Source: JBKEDF01 sp047975325 (GTDB taxonomy: Bacteria > Pseudomonadota > Alphaproteobacteria > Rhodobacterales > Rhodobacteraceae). From it: a stretch of DNA of 64,000 bases. Where the stretch lies: contig JBKEDF010000041.1 in NCBI GenBank assembly GCA_047975325.1, positions 17,623-81,622 on the forward strand. The letters are read 5' to 3'. Position 1 is the stretch's first letter. Each line of letters begins with the position of its first letter. The notes below the pieces were generated by a model that saw nothing but the letters and a program-made list of their open reading frames with translations, made no database searches and was not told the origin of the DNA. Below, piece after piece: positions 24,203 through 32,735 of the stretch. Position numbers and translations under genes: made by a program.

Positions 24203-25606
24203 CTATCCGGCCGCGTCATTCAAACGCGCAATGGTTTCATCCTGCCCGAGGACGAGCATCATGTCATAGACACTCGGCGTCACCGTTCGCCCGGCAAGAG
24301 CGGCGCGCAACGGAGCTGCCAGTTTTCCAAAACCTATCCCATGCGCGCTGGCGGTTTCGGTCAGGATGGGCTCCAATGCGTCCTTGGACCAGCTAGCATT
24401 TTGCAGGCGCGGCGTCAATTCCGCCAGTATTCCACGGGATGCCGTATCAAGGGATTTTGCCGCTTTCTCATCCGCCAGAATGGGTCGAGATGTTAAAACA
24501 AAATGTGCTTTTTCAATAAGATCCGGGAATATCTTGGCGCGATCCTTGAGGCAATACATTGCCTGCGTCAGTGCGGCTTTCTGCGTATCTTTGAGCGCGG
24601 GCCTGTTGGCTGCTTCCAGATATGCGGTGATATCATGCAGCAGTGCAGCATCCTCGCTTGCCGCGATATGCTGACCACAGAGGTTTTCAAGTTTCTTGAA
24701 ATCGAGCCGCGCCGGCGCCCGTCCTATGCCATCGAAATCAAACCATTCGAGCGCCTGTTCGGTGGTGAAGAATTCGTCATCACCATGCGACCAGCCCAGA
24801 CGGGCAAGGTAGTTGCGCATCCCGGCGGGGGGATAGCCCATGGCCTGATATTCCTCCACCCCGGTTGCGCCATGGCGCTTGGAAAGTTTCTTGCCATCGG
24901 GGCCGTGGATCAGTGAAATATGGGCCCAGACCGGGATATCCCACCCCATCGCATCATAGACCATTTGCTGCCGCGCGACATTGTTGAGATGGTCATCTCC
25001 CCGGATTACATGGGTGACGCCCATGTCGTGATCGTCAACTACCACGGCGAGCATATAGGTTGGCGTTCCGTCGGAACGCAGCACGATCATGTCATCGAGC
25101 GTTTCATTACGGATCGAAACCTTGCCCTGCACCTTGTCATGAAATTCCGTCATACCTTCCCGCGGGGCCTTCATGCGGATCACGAAGGGTGTGTCGGGAT
25201 GGGTGGAAGGATCGGCATCGCGCCATGGGCTGCGAAAGAGGGTGGATCGTTTTTCGACCTCGGCACTTTTACGGAATGCGTCGATTTCTTCCTGCGTTGA
25301 AAAGCACTTGTAAGCCGATCCTCGTGCAAGCATTTCGCGGGCGACCTCGGCATGGCGTTCGCGCTGTTCAAACTGGCTGACTGCCTCGCCATCCCAGTCG
25401 AGCCCCAGCCAGCGCATGCCACGCAGAATCGCATCGACAGCCTCGGGCGTGTATCGCGCCCTGTCGGTATCCTCGATTCGCAGCAGGAATTTGCCGCCAC
25501 GTCCCCGGGCATAAAGCCAGTTGAAAAGCGCCGTGCGCGCATTTCCGATATGCATATAGCCCGTTGGGGAGGGGGAGATACGGGTGACGACGGGGGGCTG
25601 TGACAT
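24203..25606 (-). CDS. gltX: Glutamyl-tRNA synthetase
   Basis: This 467-residue class I enzyme charges tRNA with glutamate. The HIGH-type motif is SPSPTGYMHIGNARTALFNW near residue 20, and the KMSKS-type motif is GKKLSKRHG near residue 240. The length is normal for a bacterial GltX. Alphaproteobacteria often have two such enzymes; the second would be elsewhere, and whether this copy discriminates tRNA-Glu from tRNA-Gln cannot be told. It is divergent from comEC across 75 bases. Confidence 0.95.
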   Translation of the reverse strand: MSQPPVVTRISPSPTGYMHIGNARTALFNWLYARGRGGKFLLRIEDTDRARYTPEAVDAILRGMRWLGLDWDGEAVSQFEQRERHAEVAREMLARGSAYKCFSTQEEIDAFRKSAEVEKRSTLFRSPWRDADPSTHPDTPFVIRMKAPREGMTEFHDKVQGKVSIRNETLDDMIVLRSDGTPTYMLAVVVDDHDMGVTHVIRGDDHLNNVARQQMVYDAMGWDIPVWAHISLIHGPDGKKLSKRHGATGVEEYQAMGYPPAGMRNYLARLGWSHGDDEFFTTEQALEWFDFDGIGRAPARLDFKKLENLCGQHIAASEDAALLHDITAYLEAANRPALKDTQKAALTQAMYCLKDRAKIFPDLIEKAHFVLTSRPILADEKAAKSLDTASRGILAELTPRLQNASWSKDALEPILTETASAHGIGFGKLAAPLRAALAGRTVTPSVYDMMLVLGQDETIARLNDAAG

Positions 25607-25681
25607 CCGGAATTAACCTTTCGGAAACCATAGGGTGGCTAGGCTGGCCATTGTCTAGGCAATCGCAGGGCGGGAAACAAG

Positions 25682-27778
25682 GTGCGTGCGTTGGTGGCCG
25701 GAATGGCGGCCCTGTTACGGGGGTCCGCGCCTGTTCGGGGTGGATTGTTCCCCTGGCTGCCGGTGCTGATCGCAATTGGCATTGGATCTTGGTTTTCCCT
25801 GTCCCGGGAACCTTCAGGGATGATCTATGCTGTGGCGGGGGCGATTTTGCTGCTGGGATTGCTGTTACGCCTGCGCGGGCGGGAGGCTTTTCATCCCCTG
25901 GCAATCGGGTTGGCCTGTCTGGCGCTTGGTTTCCTCGTGGCGGGCACGAGGGCGCATTGGCTGGCCGCGCCAATTCTCGATTTCCGTTACTACGGGCCGG
26001 TGGAAGGACGAATCGTCATGATCGATCGTTCGCAATCGGGCCGGACACGGCTGACGCTTGATCGGGTGGTCCTCTATGATCTGCCACCGGGGCGTATTCC
26101 GGCCCGGGTCAGGGTTTCATTGCACGGGGATCAAACCCATCTGGCGCCGGAACCCGGTCAGACCGTCATCCTGACCGGGCATCTTTCCGCACCGCAGGGG
26201 CCGGTGGAACCGGGCGGTTTCGATTTCCGGCGCATGGCCTATTTCGATCGGCTGGGCGCGGTTGGATATACGCGGCTCCCCGCACTTCTGCTGGAGCCCC
26301 GGCAAAGCGGGGAGGTGCCGATCAACCGGTTGCGGGCGGATATAAGGGCGGGGGTGGAGGCGCGGATCCCGGGGGATCCCGGGGCCTTTGCCGCAGCCAT
26401 CCTGACGGGGGATCGCGCCGGGATTGATCAGCCCATACTGGAGGATCTGCGGCGTTCGAACCTTGCGCATCTTCTGGCGATCTCCGGGCTGCACATGGCC
26501 TTGCTTGCGGGGTTTGTCTTTGCCGCAATCCGTTATGGTCTGGCGCTGGTCCCGCCTGTCGCCCTGCGTCTGCCCACCAAGAAGATCGCCGCCATTGCAG
26601 CGCTGGTTGCGGCGGCGGTTTATCTTGCCCTGTCGGGCGGCAGCGTTGCGACGGAGCGTGCCTTTGTCATGGTGGGCGTCATGTTGACCGCGGTCGTATG
26701 TGATCGGCGGGCGCTATCGCTTCGTTCGGTTGCGATGGCGGCCATGGTGTTGCTTCTGACGCAGCCCGAAGTATTGTTCGAACCGGGGTTTCAGATGTCC
26801 TTCGCGGCAACGGTCGCACTTGTCGTGGGGTTTTCGGCCCTGCAGGAACGGGGGCAGTTGCAGCGCCTGCCGCGCTGGTTGCGTCCGGTTGCAACAGTGG
26901 TGCTTTCTTCCCTTCTTGCGGGGCTCGCCACCGCGCCGGTTGCGGCGGCCCATTTCAATCGGGTGTCGAATTTCGGACTTCTGGCCAATGTGCTGGCGGT
27001 GCCTGTAATGGGAACTGCGGTCATGCCATCGGCGGTCGTGGCTGCGCTTCTTGCCCCGTTCGGGCTGGAGGGGCCCGCACTTTGGCTGATGGAACAGGGG
27101 GTGCGGTGGATCCTTGCGGTTGCGGGTTTTGTGGCCGGGCTGGAAGGGGCGGTGCGCCCGGTAGCGGCCCCGCCTGCACCGGTTCTGCCGCTTTTGTCAC
27201 TGGGTGCGCTCTGGTGCCTTATGTGGCGCGGACCGATCCGTCTTCTTGGCCTGCCTGCCGTCATGGGGGCCTTTCTGTTGTGGCAAATGGCCGAAAGGCC
27301 AGGGCTTTTGATTTCTGCCGATGGCGCGATTGCCGGGGTGATGGGGCCACAGGGACGGGCGCTTTCGGTGCCGAAAGGCGCGGGTTTCGCGGCGCGACAA
27401 TGGTTGGAAAATGATGGTGACATGGCGGACCAGGCGCTGGCGGCCGAAAGGCCGGGGTTTCAGGGGGCCTGGGGGAATCGCCGGGTAAAACTGGGGGATT
27501 GGAGGATTGCGCATCTGAAAGGCAAAAAGGCGCCCTTGCAACTGACCGATGCCTGTCGTGATGCGGATCTGGTGGTGATTGCTGCGCAGGTCCCCGATGA
27601 TACCCGGCCATATGGCTGCCTGATCATTGATCAGGGGGATCTGGATCAAAGCGGTGCGCTGGCCGGGAAGCTTGCAAAAGGGGGTGGGCTGGTCCTGACG
27701 GCAGCGAACCGGCAGGCCCGTCTTTGGGACAGGTTTGATGCCGCGCCCATACCCCGGGTCGTGTTGCCGGCCCCATAG
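25682..27778 (+). CDS. ComEC/Rec2 family membrane protein
   Basis: This 698-residue inner-membrane protein belongs to the DNA-uptake channel family ComEC/Rec2. An N-terminal membrane and DUF4131-like part (to about residue 230) is followed by the Competence domain. The motif NLAHLLAISGLHMALLAGF is near residue 260, and several membrane helices run to about 530. The C-terminal region is soluble, but I do not see the HxHxDH metal-binding motif of the metallo-beta-lactamase domain found in longer ComEC proteins. The GTG start at 25682 has no strong ribosome-binding site; the ATG at 25703 is an alternative. Natural competence is not proven by this gene alone. Confidence 0.88.
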   Translation: MRALVAGMAALLRGSAPVRGGLFPWLPVLIAIGIGSWFSLSREPSGMIYAVAGAILLLGLLLRLRGREAFHPLAIGLACLALGFLVAGTRAHWLAAPILDFRYYGPVEGRIVMIDRSQSGRTRLTLDRVVLYDLPPGRIPARVRVSLHGDQTHLAPEPGQTVILTGHLSAPQGPVEPGGFDFRRMAYFDRLGAVGYTRLPALLLEPRQSGEVPINRLRADIRAGVEARIPGDPGAFAAAILTGDRAGIDQPILEDLRRSNLAHLLAISGLHMALLAGFVFAAIRYGLALVPPVALRLPTKKIAAIAALVAAAVYLALSGGSVATERAFVMVGVMLTAVVCDRRALSLRSVAMAAMVLLLTQPEVLFEPGFQMSFAATVALVVGFSALQERGQLQRLPRWLRPVATVVLSSLLAGLATAPVAAAHFNRVSNFGLLANVLAVPVMGTAVMPSAVVAALLAPFGLEGPALWLMEQGVRWILAVAGFVAGLEGAVRPVAAPPAPVLPLLSLGALWCLMWRGPIRLLGLPAVMGAFLLWQMAERPGLLISADGAIAGVMGPQGRALSVPKGAGFAARQWLENDGDMADQALAAERPGFQGAWGNRRVKLGDWRIAHLKGKKAPLQLTDACRDADLVVIAAQVPDDTRPYGCLIIDQGDLDQSGALAGKLAKGGGLVLTAANRQARLWDRFDAAPIPRVVLPAP

Positions 27779-27844
27779 GAATTGTCCAATGGCATCACGC
27801 ATGTTGCTTGACAGTCCGGATGGAATGCGGGCACCATCGCGCCG

Positions 27845-28020
27845 ATGGTTCCGGTCGGCTTAGGCCCGCCGGATTAAAAGGGAACGCGGTGACGGGATAT
27901 CCGGAATCCGCGACTGCCCCCGCAACTGTAAGCGGTAAGCCATCCCGCATCGCCACTGGGGTTCAGACCCTGGGAAGGCGCGGGGGAGGGCGATGACCCG
28001 CAAGTCAGGAGACCTGCCAT
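27845..28020 (+). promoter_or_regulatory. Cobalamin (B12) riboswitch upstream of the btu/bluE/cobC unit
   Basis: The conserved B12-box elements appear in order: GGTTCC, then GGGAACGCGG, CCCCCGCAACTGTAAGCGG, GCCACTGG, GGGAAGGCG, and ATGACCCGCAAGTCAGGAGACCTGCC at 27993-28018. This is the aptamer that binds adenosylcobalamin and shuts down the genes behind it. Downstream, CCGGG and CCCGG can pair directly in front of the AAGGAG ribosome-binding site of a small frame at 28068, and there is no T-run. Control is therefore more likely at translation than by termination. Confidence 0.93.
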
Positions 28021-28067
28021 CCGATTTCAACCCAACCCGGGCGGGGTGCCCCGGAAGGAGCGACAGG

Positions 28068-28166
28068 ATGACCGAACGGATTTTGACCGATCTCATGCCA
28101 GGCCCGCCCGCCCGCCCGCGTAAGAGCGGAGGCAGGGATGCGCCCGATAATATCCGATCCGGATGA
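28068..28166 (+). CDS. Small leader open frame (32 aa) after the riboswitch
   Basis: An ATG at 28068 stands seven bases after AAGGAG and opens a 32-codon frame (MTERILTDLMPGPPARPRK and onward) that ends at 28166, 29 bases inside the btuD start region. I do not recognise the product. The ribosome-binding site is better spaced than many in the window. It could be a real small protein, or a leader whose translation couples the riboswitch to btuD. It could also be chance. The final 28 bases overlap btuD in a different frame. Confidence 0.4.
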   Translation: MTERILTDLMPGPPARPRKSGGRDAPDNIRSG

Positions 28167-28968
28167 TGTGGCACCGACAGCGCTGATGGGGCGACCCCCA
28201 TTGCTGGAACTCGACGGCCTTTCATGGGGGCCGAGGGGCCAAAAAGCGGTCTTGCGCGATGTCAGCCTTGCCCTTCGCCATGGGCGGGTATTGGGCATTG
28301 TCGGGCCGAATGGCGCGGGGAAATCGACGCTGCTGCGGCTGATCTATCGCTATTTTCGCCCCACGGCGGGGCGGATCCTGTTTGAAGGCCGGGACCTTTG
28401 GCAAATGGAACCCCGGGCTGCTGCCCGTCAGATTGCCGCAGTGTTGCAGGAACAGCCTTCCGATTTCGCGCTGACATTGCGGCAGATCGTTGCCCTTGGC
28501 CGTGCACCCCATCCGCGCGGTGCCAATGACATGCAAAAGGTGGCGCATGCGCTGGAACAGCTGGACCTTACGGCCCTGGCCGAAAGGCGCCTGAACGGGC
28601 TTTCGGGTGGCGAACGGCAGCGCGCCATGGTTGCCCGTGCCCTGGTGCAGGAGCCGAAGCTTCTGGTTCTGGATGAGCCGACCAACCACCTCGATATCCG
28701 TCACCAGCTTGAGATACTGACACTGATCCGCGGGCTTGGTCCGGGTGTTGTTGTCAGCCTGCATGATCTCAATCTCGCGGCAAAGTTCTGCGACGATATC
28801 CTGATCCTTTCGCGGGGCAATGTCATGGGGCAGGGGCCTGCGCGCGATATGCTCCACCCGCCGCATCTGACCCCGGTTTTCGATGTCGCGGTACGTGCCG
28901 AAAGGCTGGAGCCATCGGGCGGCAATCAATTGACGTTTCACCTTGTCAACGAAGGAACATCGGCATGA
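28138..28968 (+). CDS. btuD: ABC transporter ATP-binding protein, cobalamin/metallophore type
   Basis: This 276-residue cytoplasmic ATPase powers the BtuC-type importer encoded next to it. Walker A is GIVGPNGAGKSTLLRL near residue 60, the signature is LSGGERQRAMVARAL, Walker B is LLVLDEPTNHLD, and the H-loop histidine is in VVSLHDLNLA. GGAGG lies six bases before the start. It overlaps the binding-protein gene by 4 bases. Its position after a B12 riboswitch points to vitamin B12 or cobinamide uptake rather than iron siderophores. That assignment rests on context. Confidence 0.9.
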   Translation: MRPIISDPDDVAPTALMGRPPLLELDGLSWGPRGQKAVLRDVSLALRHGRVLGIVGPNGAGKSTLLRLIYRYFRPTAGRILFEGRDLWQMEPRAAARQIAAVLQEQPSDFALTLRQIVALGRAPHPRGANDMQKVAHALEQLDLTALAERRLNGLSGGERQRAMVARALVQEPKLLVLDEPTNHLDIRHQLEILTLIRGLGPGVVVSLHDLNLAAKFCDDILILSRGNVMGQGPARDMLHPPHLTPVFDVAVRAERLEPSGGNQLTFHLVNEGTSA

Positions 28969-29909
28969 AATCCCTTCTGCCCCTTGCGGCAGCACTGGCT
29001 GCCATTGCAGCCTCACAGGCCATTGCCCATCCCATTACGGTGCAAAGCTGCGATCGGACGGTGCGCTTTGATCGGCCACCGAAGGCCGCCGTTTCCAATG
29101 ATGTCAACCTGACCGAAATAATGCTGGCGCTGGGGTTGTCGGATCGGATGGTCGGTTACAGTGGCGTATCGGGCTGGAAGACACTGGATGAAACGCTGCG
29201 CAAAGGGGTTGCTGAACTGCCTGAGCTTTCACCGAAATATCCCAGCAAGGAAATCCTGCTGGGTGCGGGGGCGGATTTCTTTTTTGCGGGCTGGAACTAT
29301 GGCATGCGGCTGGGTGGGGAGGTTACGCCGGAAACGCTCGCCCCGCTGGGGATAGCTGTCTATGAACTGACCGAAAGTTGTGCCCATGTCATGCAGCGGT
29401 CGAAGGCTGACCTGAAAGATCTCTATGGTGATATGCTCAACCTGGGAAAGATCTTCGGCATTGAGGAACGGGCGGAGGCGTTGGTTGGTAAATATCGTGC
29501 CGAAGTTGAACAGATCACCGCTTCGCAACATCCGCTGCTCCGTGCGCCTCGTGTCTTCATTTATGATTCCGGGGAAGATGCGGTCTTTACCGCCGGACGA
29601 TATGCCATGCCAACCGCCCTGATTGAGACCGCAGGCGGGATCAATATCATGGAAGACCTGGAACGGAGCTGGGCCGAGATTGGATGGGATACCGTTATTG
29701 ATCGTAATCCGGAAGTGATTGTCATCGTCAATTACGGAGAGGTGACAGCGGCGCAGAAAATTGCCTTTCTCGAAAACAATCCCGCCCTTGCCGGGATCGA
29801 TGCCGTGCGCAACCAGCGTTATGTCATTCTGGAATATGTCGAGGCGACCCCCGGGCCGCGCAATATTTCTGCAATTCGCAAGCTTGCCACAGCCTTCCGA
29901 GAGAACTAA
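28965..29909 (+). CDS. btuF: Periplasmic cobalamin-type ABC substrate-binding protein
   Basis: This 314-residue receptor has a signal peptide ending near AIAHP (residue 22) and the two-lobed FecB/BtuF fold connected by a long helix. Motifs include VSNDVNLTEIMLALGLSDRM and, in the second lobe, ALIETAGGINIM. The ligand is presumed to be a corrinoid because the operon is under a B12 riboswitch and contains corrinoid-salvage genes. It is closer in general pattern to metallophore receptors than to E. coli BtuF, so the symbol is a contextual assignment. It is coupled to the ATPase gene by ATGA and precedes the permease by 6 bases. Confidence 0.85.
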   Translation: MKSLLPLAAALAAIAASQAIAHPITVQSCDRTVRFDRPPKAAVSNDVNLTEIMLALGLSDRMVGYSGVSGWKTLDETLRKGVAELPELSPKYPSKEILLGAGADFFFAGWNYGMRLGGEVTPETLAPLGIAVYELTESCAHVMQRSKADLKDLYGDMLNLGKIFGIEERAEALVGKYRAEVEQITASQHPLLRAPRVFIYDSGEDAVFTAGRYAMPTALIETAGGINIMEDLERSWAEIGWDTVIDRNPEVIVIVNYGEVTAAQKIAFLENNPALAGIDAVRNQRYVILEYVEATPGPRNISAIRKLATAFREN

Positions 29910-29915
29910 ACCATT

Positions 29916-30944
29916 ATGTTAATGAAATGGTATAACTATATATTTTTAATATATATAGTATCGGGAATCATTTTGATTATATCCTTTCTGCTGACCATCA
30001 GTCTTGGCGCTGTGGTTATCCCGGTGCGAACGGTCTGGGGGGTGATGATGACAACGATATCGTCCGGTACCGTTGTGGAAGACTGGCCTGTGGGTCATGC
30101 CGCGATCGTACTGGACCTGCGTTTGCCGCGTGCCTTCCTTGCGGTGCTGGTGGGGGCGGGGCTCGCCCTGACCGGGACGGTATTGCAGGCGGTTACGCGC
30201 AATCCGCTGGCTGATCCGCATCTGTTGGGAATTTCCTCCGGCGCGGCTTTTGGTGCTATTCTGGCACTCTTGCATACGGGGCTGTTTCTGGGCCTTGCGA
30301 CGGTTCCGTTTCTGGCCTTCCTGGGGGCGCTGGCGGCGACTTTTCTGGTCCTGGGCATTGCCCGGGCGGCGCAGGCCATGTCGGCGGAAAGGATGGTGCT
30401 GGCCGGCGTTGCGGTTTCCTTCATCATCATGGCGCTTGCCAATTTCCTGATTTTCCTTGGCGATCCGCGCGCCAGCCACATGGCCATCTTCTGGATGTTG
30501 GGCGGTTTGGGGCTGGTGCAATGGTCACATCTGATCTGGCCGATTCTTGTCCTTGTTCCTGCGGCGGGCTGGCTGTTGCGACATGCGGAGGATCTCAATG
30601 CCATGACACTGGGGGATGAAACCGCCGTCACATTGGGCATCCCAGCGGAACGTTTCCGCCTTCTGGTCTTTACCGCCTCGGCGGTGATGACCGGCACGAT
30701 GGTGGCCTTTTCAGGGATTATCGGATTTGTCGGACTGATGGTGCCACATATCATGCGGATGATCGTGGGGGGGGATCACACCCGGCTGATTCCGGCGGTG
30801 ATGTTGGCGGGGGCAGTATTGTTGTTATGGTCCGATCTCTTGGCGCGCCTCTTGCTGGCGCCCGAGGATCTGCCAATCGGGGTCGTGACGGGGCTTCTTG
30901 GTGGGGTGTTCTTTTTGTGGCTCCTGCGACGCGGGCGGATATGA
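29916..30944 (+). CDS. btuC: FecCD-family permease, cobalamin type
   Basis: This 342-residue protein has about ten membrane helices and belongs to the FecCD/BtuC family. LPRAFLAVLVGAGLALTGTVLQ near residue 68, NPLADPHLLGISSGAAFGA, and GFVGLMVPHIMRM near 270 are the usual landmarks. The first 25 codons are strikingly AT-rich compared with everything around them (TTA, several ATA codons), encoding MLMKWYNYIFLIYIVSGII. A second ATG two codons in could also start the protein. The end overlaps the threonine kinase gene by 4 bases. Confidence 0.9.
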   Translation: MLMKWYNYIFLIYIVSGIILIISFLLTISLGAVVIPVRTVWGVMMTTISSGTVVEDWPVGHAAIVLDLRLPRAFLAVLVGAGLALTGTVLQAVTRNPLADPHLLGISSGAAFGAILALLHTGLFLGLATVPFLAFLGALAATFLVLGIARAAQAMSAERMVLAGVAVSFIIMALANFLIFLGDPRASHMAIFWMLGGLGLVQWSHLIWPILVLVPAAGWLLRHAEDLNAMTLGDETAVTLGIPAERFRLLVFTASAVMTGTMVAFSGIIGFVGLMVPHIMRMIVGGDHTRLIPAVMLAGAVLLLWSDLLARLLLAPEDLPIGVVTGLLGGVFFLWLLRRGRI

Positions 30945-31759
30945 CAGCCGAAAATGGGGGGCAGGGCATGGCCCGGGTTGCCGGACATTTCGGGGAACTG
31001 ATGCAGGGTCGGATGGGGCCGGGGGGGCCAGTGGCGCTGATCACCCTGCCTTGCCCGGCCCTGTATTGCCAGGTTATCCATCGCCCGGGCAGCCTTGGCC
31101 TGTTTGAGCCCGACGGGGCGATCATCGGTCGGGTGGCATTACGGCGCCTGCTGGCCGATCTTGGCCTGCCTGCGACGGGGCGTTTCGTTCTGCGGCGAAA
31201 GATGATCCCGGGCGGCGGGGCGGGGGCCTCTACCGCAGCGCGGGTGGCGCTTTTGCATGCGGCGGGTGCAACGGACCCGGCACGGGTTGCGCGGGCCTGC
31301 CTGAAATCTGAAGGGGCGAGTGATCCATTGATGTTTGAAAACCCCGGTCGGATCCTCTGGGCCTCACGGGAGGCGCGGATCCTTTCCGGGCTTCCGCCCC
31401 TGCCGCGTATGGAAGTGGTCGGCGGTTTTTGGGGTCCGGCCCATCGTACCGATCCGCGGGATCTTGCCTTTCCCGATATTGCCGATCTTGTGGCGGGATG
31501 GCAGGGCGGGCCGCATCACCTTGACCATCTTGCAGGGCTGGCATCGCAATCCGCCGAACGCATGATGGCCCTGCGCGGGAAACGGGACGATCCCACGGCA
31601 GCGCTGGCGCGGTGTTTCGGGGCGAAGGGCTGGGTGATGGCGCATACCGGATCCGCCCGTGGGTTGATTTTTGCGCCCGGAGCCGTCCCGGCAGATCTGA
31701 TCACGGCCTTGCGCGCTGCCGGATTTTGCGGGATCACACGCTTTGGCTGCGGCGGCTGA
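30941..31759 (+). CDS. bluE: L-threonine kinase of cobalamin synthesis (PduX/BluE type)
   Basis: This 272-residue GHMP-family kinase is expected to make L-threonine O-3-phosphate, the precursor of the aminopropanol linker of cobalamin. The N-terminus ARVAGHFGELMQGRMG is typical of PduX/BluE, and the ATP-binding GHMP loop reads IPGGGAGASTAARVAL near residue 88. I start at 30941, overlapping btuC by 4 bases; the longer open frame from 30827 lies inside btuC. Neighbouring cobC uses its product directly, which supports the assignment. Confidence 0.87.
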   Translation: MTAENGGQGMARVAGHFGELMQGRMGPGGPVALITLPCPALYCQVIHRPGSLGLFEPDGAIIGRVALRRLLADLGLPATGRFVLRRKMIPGGGAGASTAARVALLHAAGATDPARVARACLKSEGASDPLMFENPGRILWASREARILSGLPPLPRMEVVGGFWGPAHRTDPRDLAFPDIADLVAGWQGGPHHLDHLAGLASQSAERMMALRGKRDDPTAALARCFGAKGWVMAHTGSARGLIFAPGAVPADLITALRAAGFCGITRFGCGG

Positions 31760-31769
31760 AAGGGCGGGC

Positions 31770-32732
31770 ATGCGCGATCATGGTGGTAACCTCGATATGG
31801 CCATTGCCGCCCATGGCGGGCAGGCGGAGGACTGGCTGGATCTTTCCACAGGCATTAACCGGCGGGCCTATCCCATGCCCGTTCTGCCTGCCGGGGCAGT
31901 CTGCGCACTGCCCCGGGATTCCGATATTGCCGCATTGATCGATGCGGCCCGTCTGGCCTATCGGAGCCCGGCCCCGATCCTGCCACTGGCCGGGGCGCAG
32001 GCGGCAATTCAGCTTGTTCCCCGTCTTGGCCCGCCCGGTCGGGCCCGTGTTCTTGGCCCGACCTACAATGAACATGCCGCGGCCCTTCGGGCAGAAGGCT
32101 GGCAGGTGGATGAGGTTGTCACGATGGCGGGGCTTACCGGGGCGGATCTGGCGATTGTCGTCAATCCCAACAATCCCGACGGGCGCCAATTTGCCCCGAA
32201 GGATCTGCTGGCGCTTGTGCCCCGGGTCGGCCGGCTTGTCGTGGATGAAAGCTTTGCAGATCCGGTGCCGCAGCTTTCGGTGGCGCCCTGGGCGGAAAGG
32301 GACGGGTTGATCGTGCTGCGTTCTTTTGGAAAGTTTTACGGGCTGGCTGGGCTGCGGCTGGGGTTTGTGCTCGGCCCTGCTGCGGATATCGCGCGGCTGG
32401 CCGCAATGGCGGGTCCATGGGCCGTTTCCGGCCCCGCAATAACCGCCGGGACCCTGGCGTTTCGGGATGCCGACTGGGCTGCGTCGATGACCGAAACCCT
32501 TGCCAAGGATGCGGCGCGGCTGGATGCCCTTGCGGCGCGCAAGGGTTGGCAGCTTCGGGGGGGGACGCATCTTTTCCGACTGTACGAAACCCCTGATGCC
32601 CCCTCTGCCCAGGCGGGTCTGGCACGGCATCATGTCTGGAGCCGGATCTTTCTCTGGTCCGCGCAGCTTGTCCGGCTTGGCCTGCCCGGTCCGGAGGTGG
32701 AATGGACGCAGCTTGAGGCGGCCCTTGGTTGA
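31770..32732 (+). CDS. cobC: L-threonine-phosphate decarboxylase (CobC/CobD)
   Basis: This 320-residue PLP enzyme decarboxylates threonine phosphate to (R)-1-amino-2-propanol phosphate. Features are HGGNLDMAIAAHGG at the start, DLSTGINRRAYP, the PLP-contact segment IVVNPNNPDGRQF, and VLRSFGKFYGLAGLRLGF, whose lysine should bind PLP. The ATG at 31770 has a purine-rich AAAGGGCGGG upstream; a TTG at 31743 would overlap the previous gene. It is the last gene of the riboswitch-1 unit. The enzyme that normally uses its product, CbiB (CobD in Pseudomonas naming), is not in the window. Confidence 0.9.
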   Translation: MRDHGGNLDMAIAAHGGQAEDWLDLSTGINRRAYPMPVLPAGAVCALPRDSDIAALIDAARLAYRSPAPILPLAGAQAAIQLVPRLGPPGRARVLGPTYNEHAAALRAEGWQVDEVVTMAGLTGADLAIVVNPNNPDGRQFAPKDLLALVPRVGRLVVDESFADPVPQLSVAPWAERDGLIVLRSFGKFYGLAGLRLGFVLGPAADIARLAAMAGPWAVSGPAITAGTLAFRDADWAASMTETLAKDAARLDALAARKGWQLRGGTHLFRLYETPDAPSAQAGLARHHVWSRIFLWSAQLVRLGLPGPEVEWTQLEAALG

Positions 32733-32735
32733 ATT

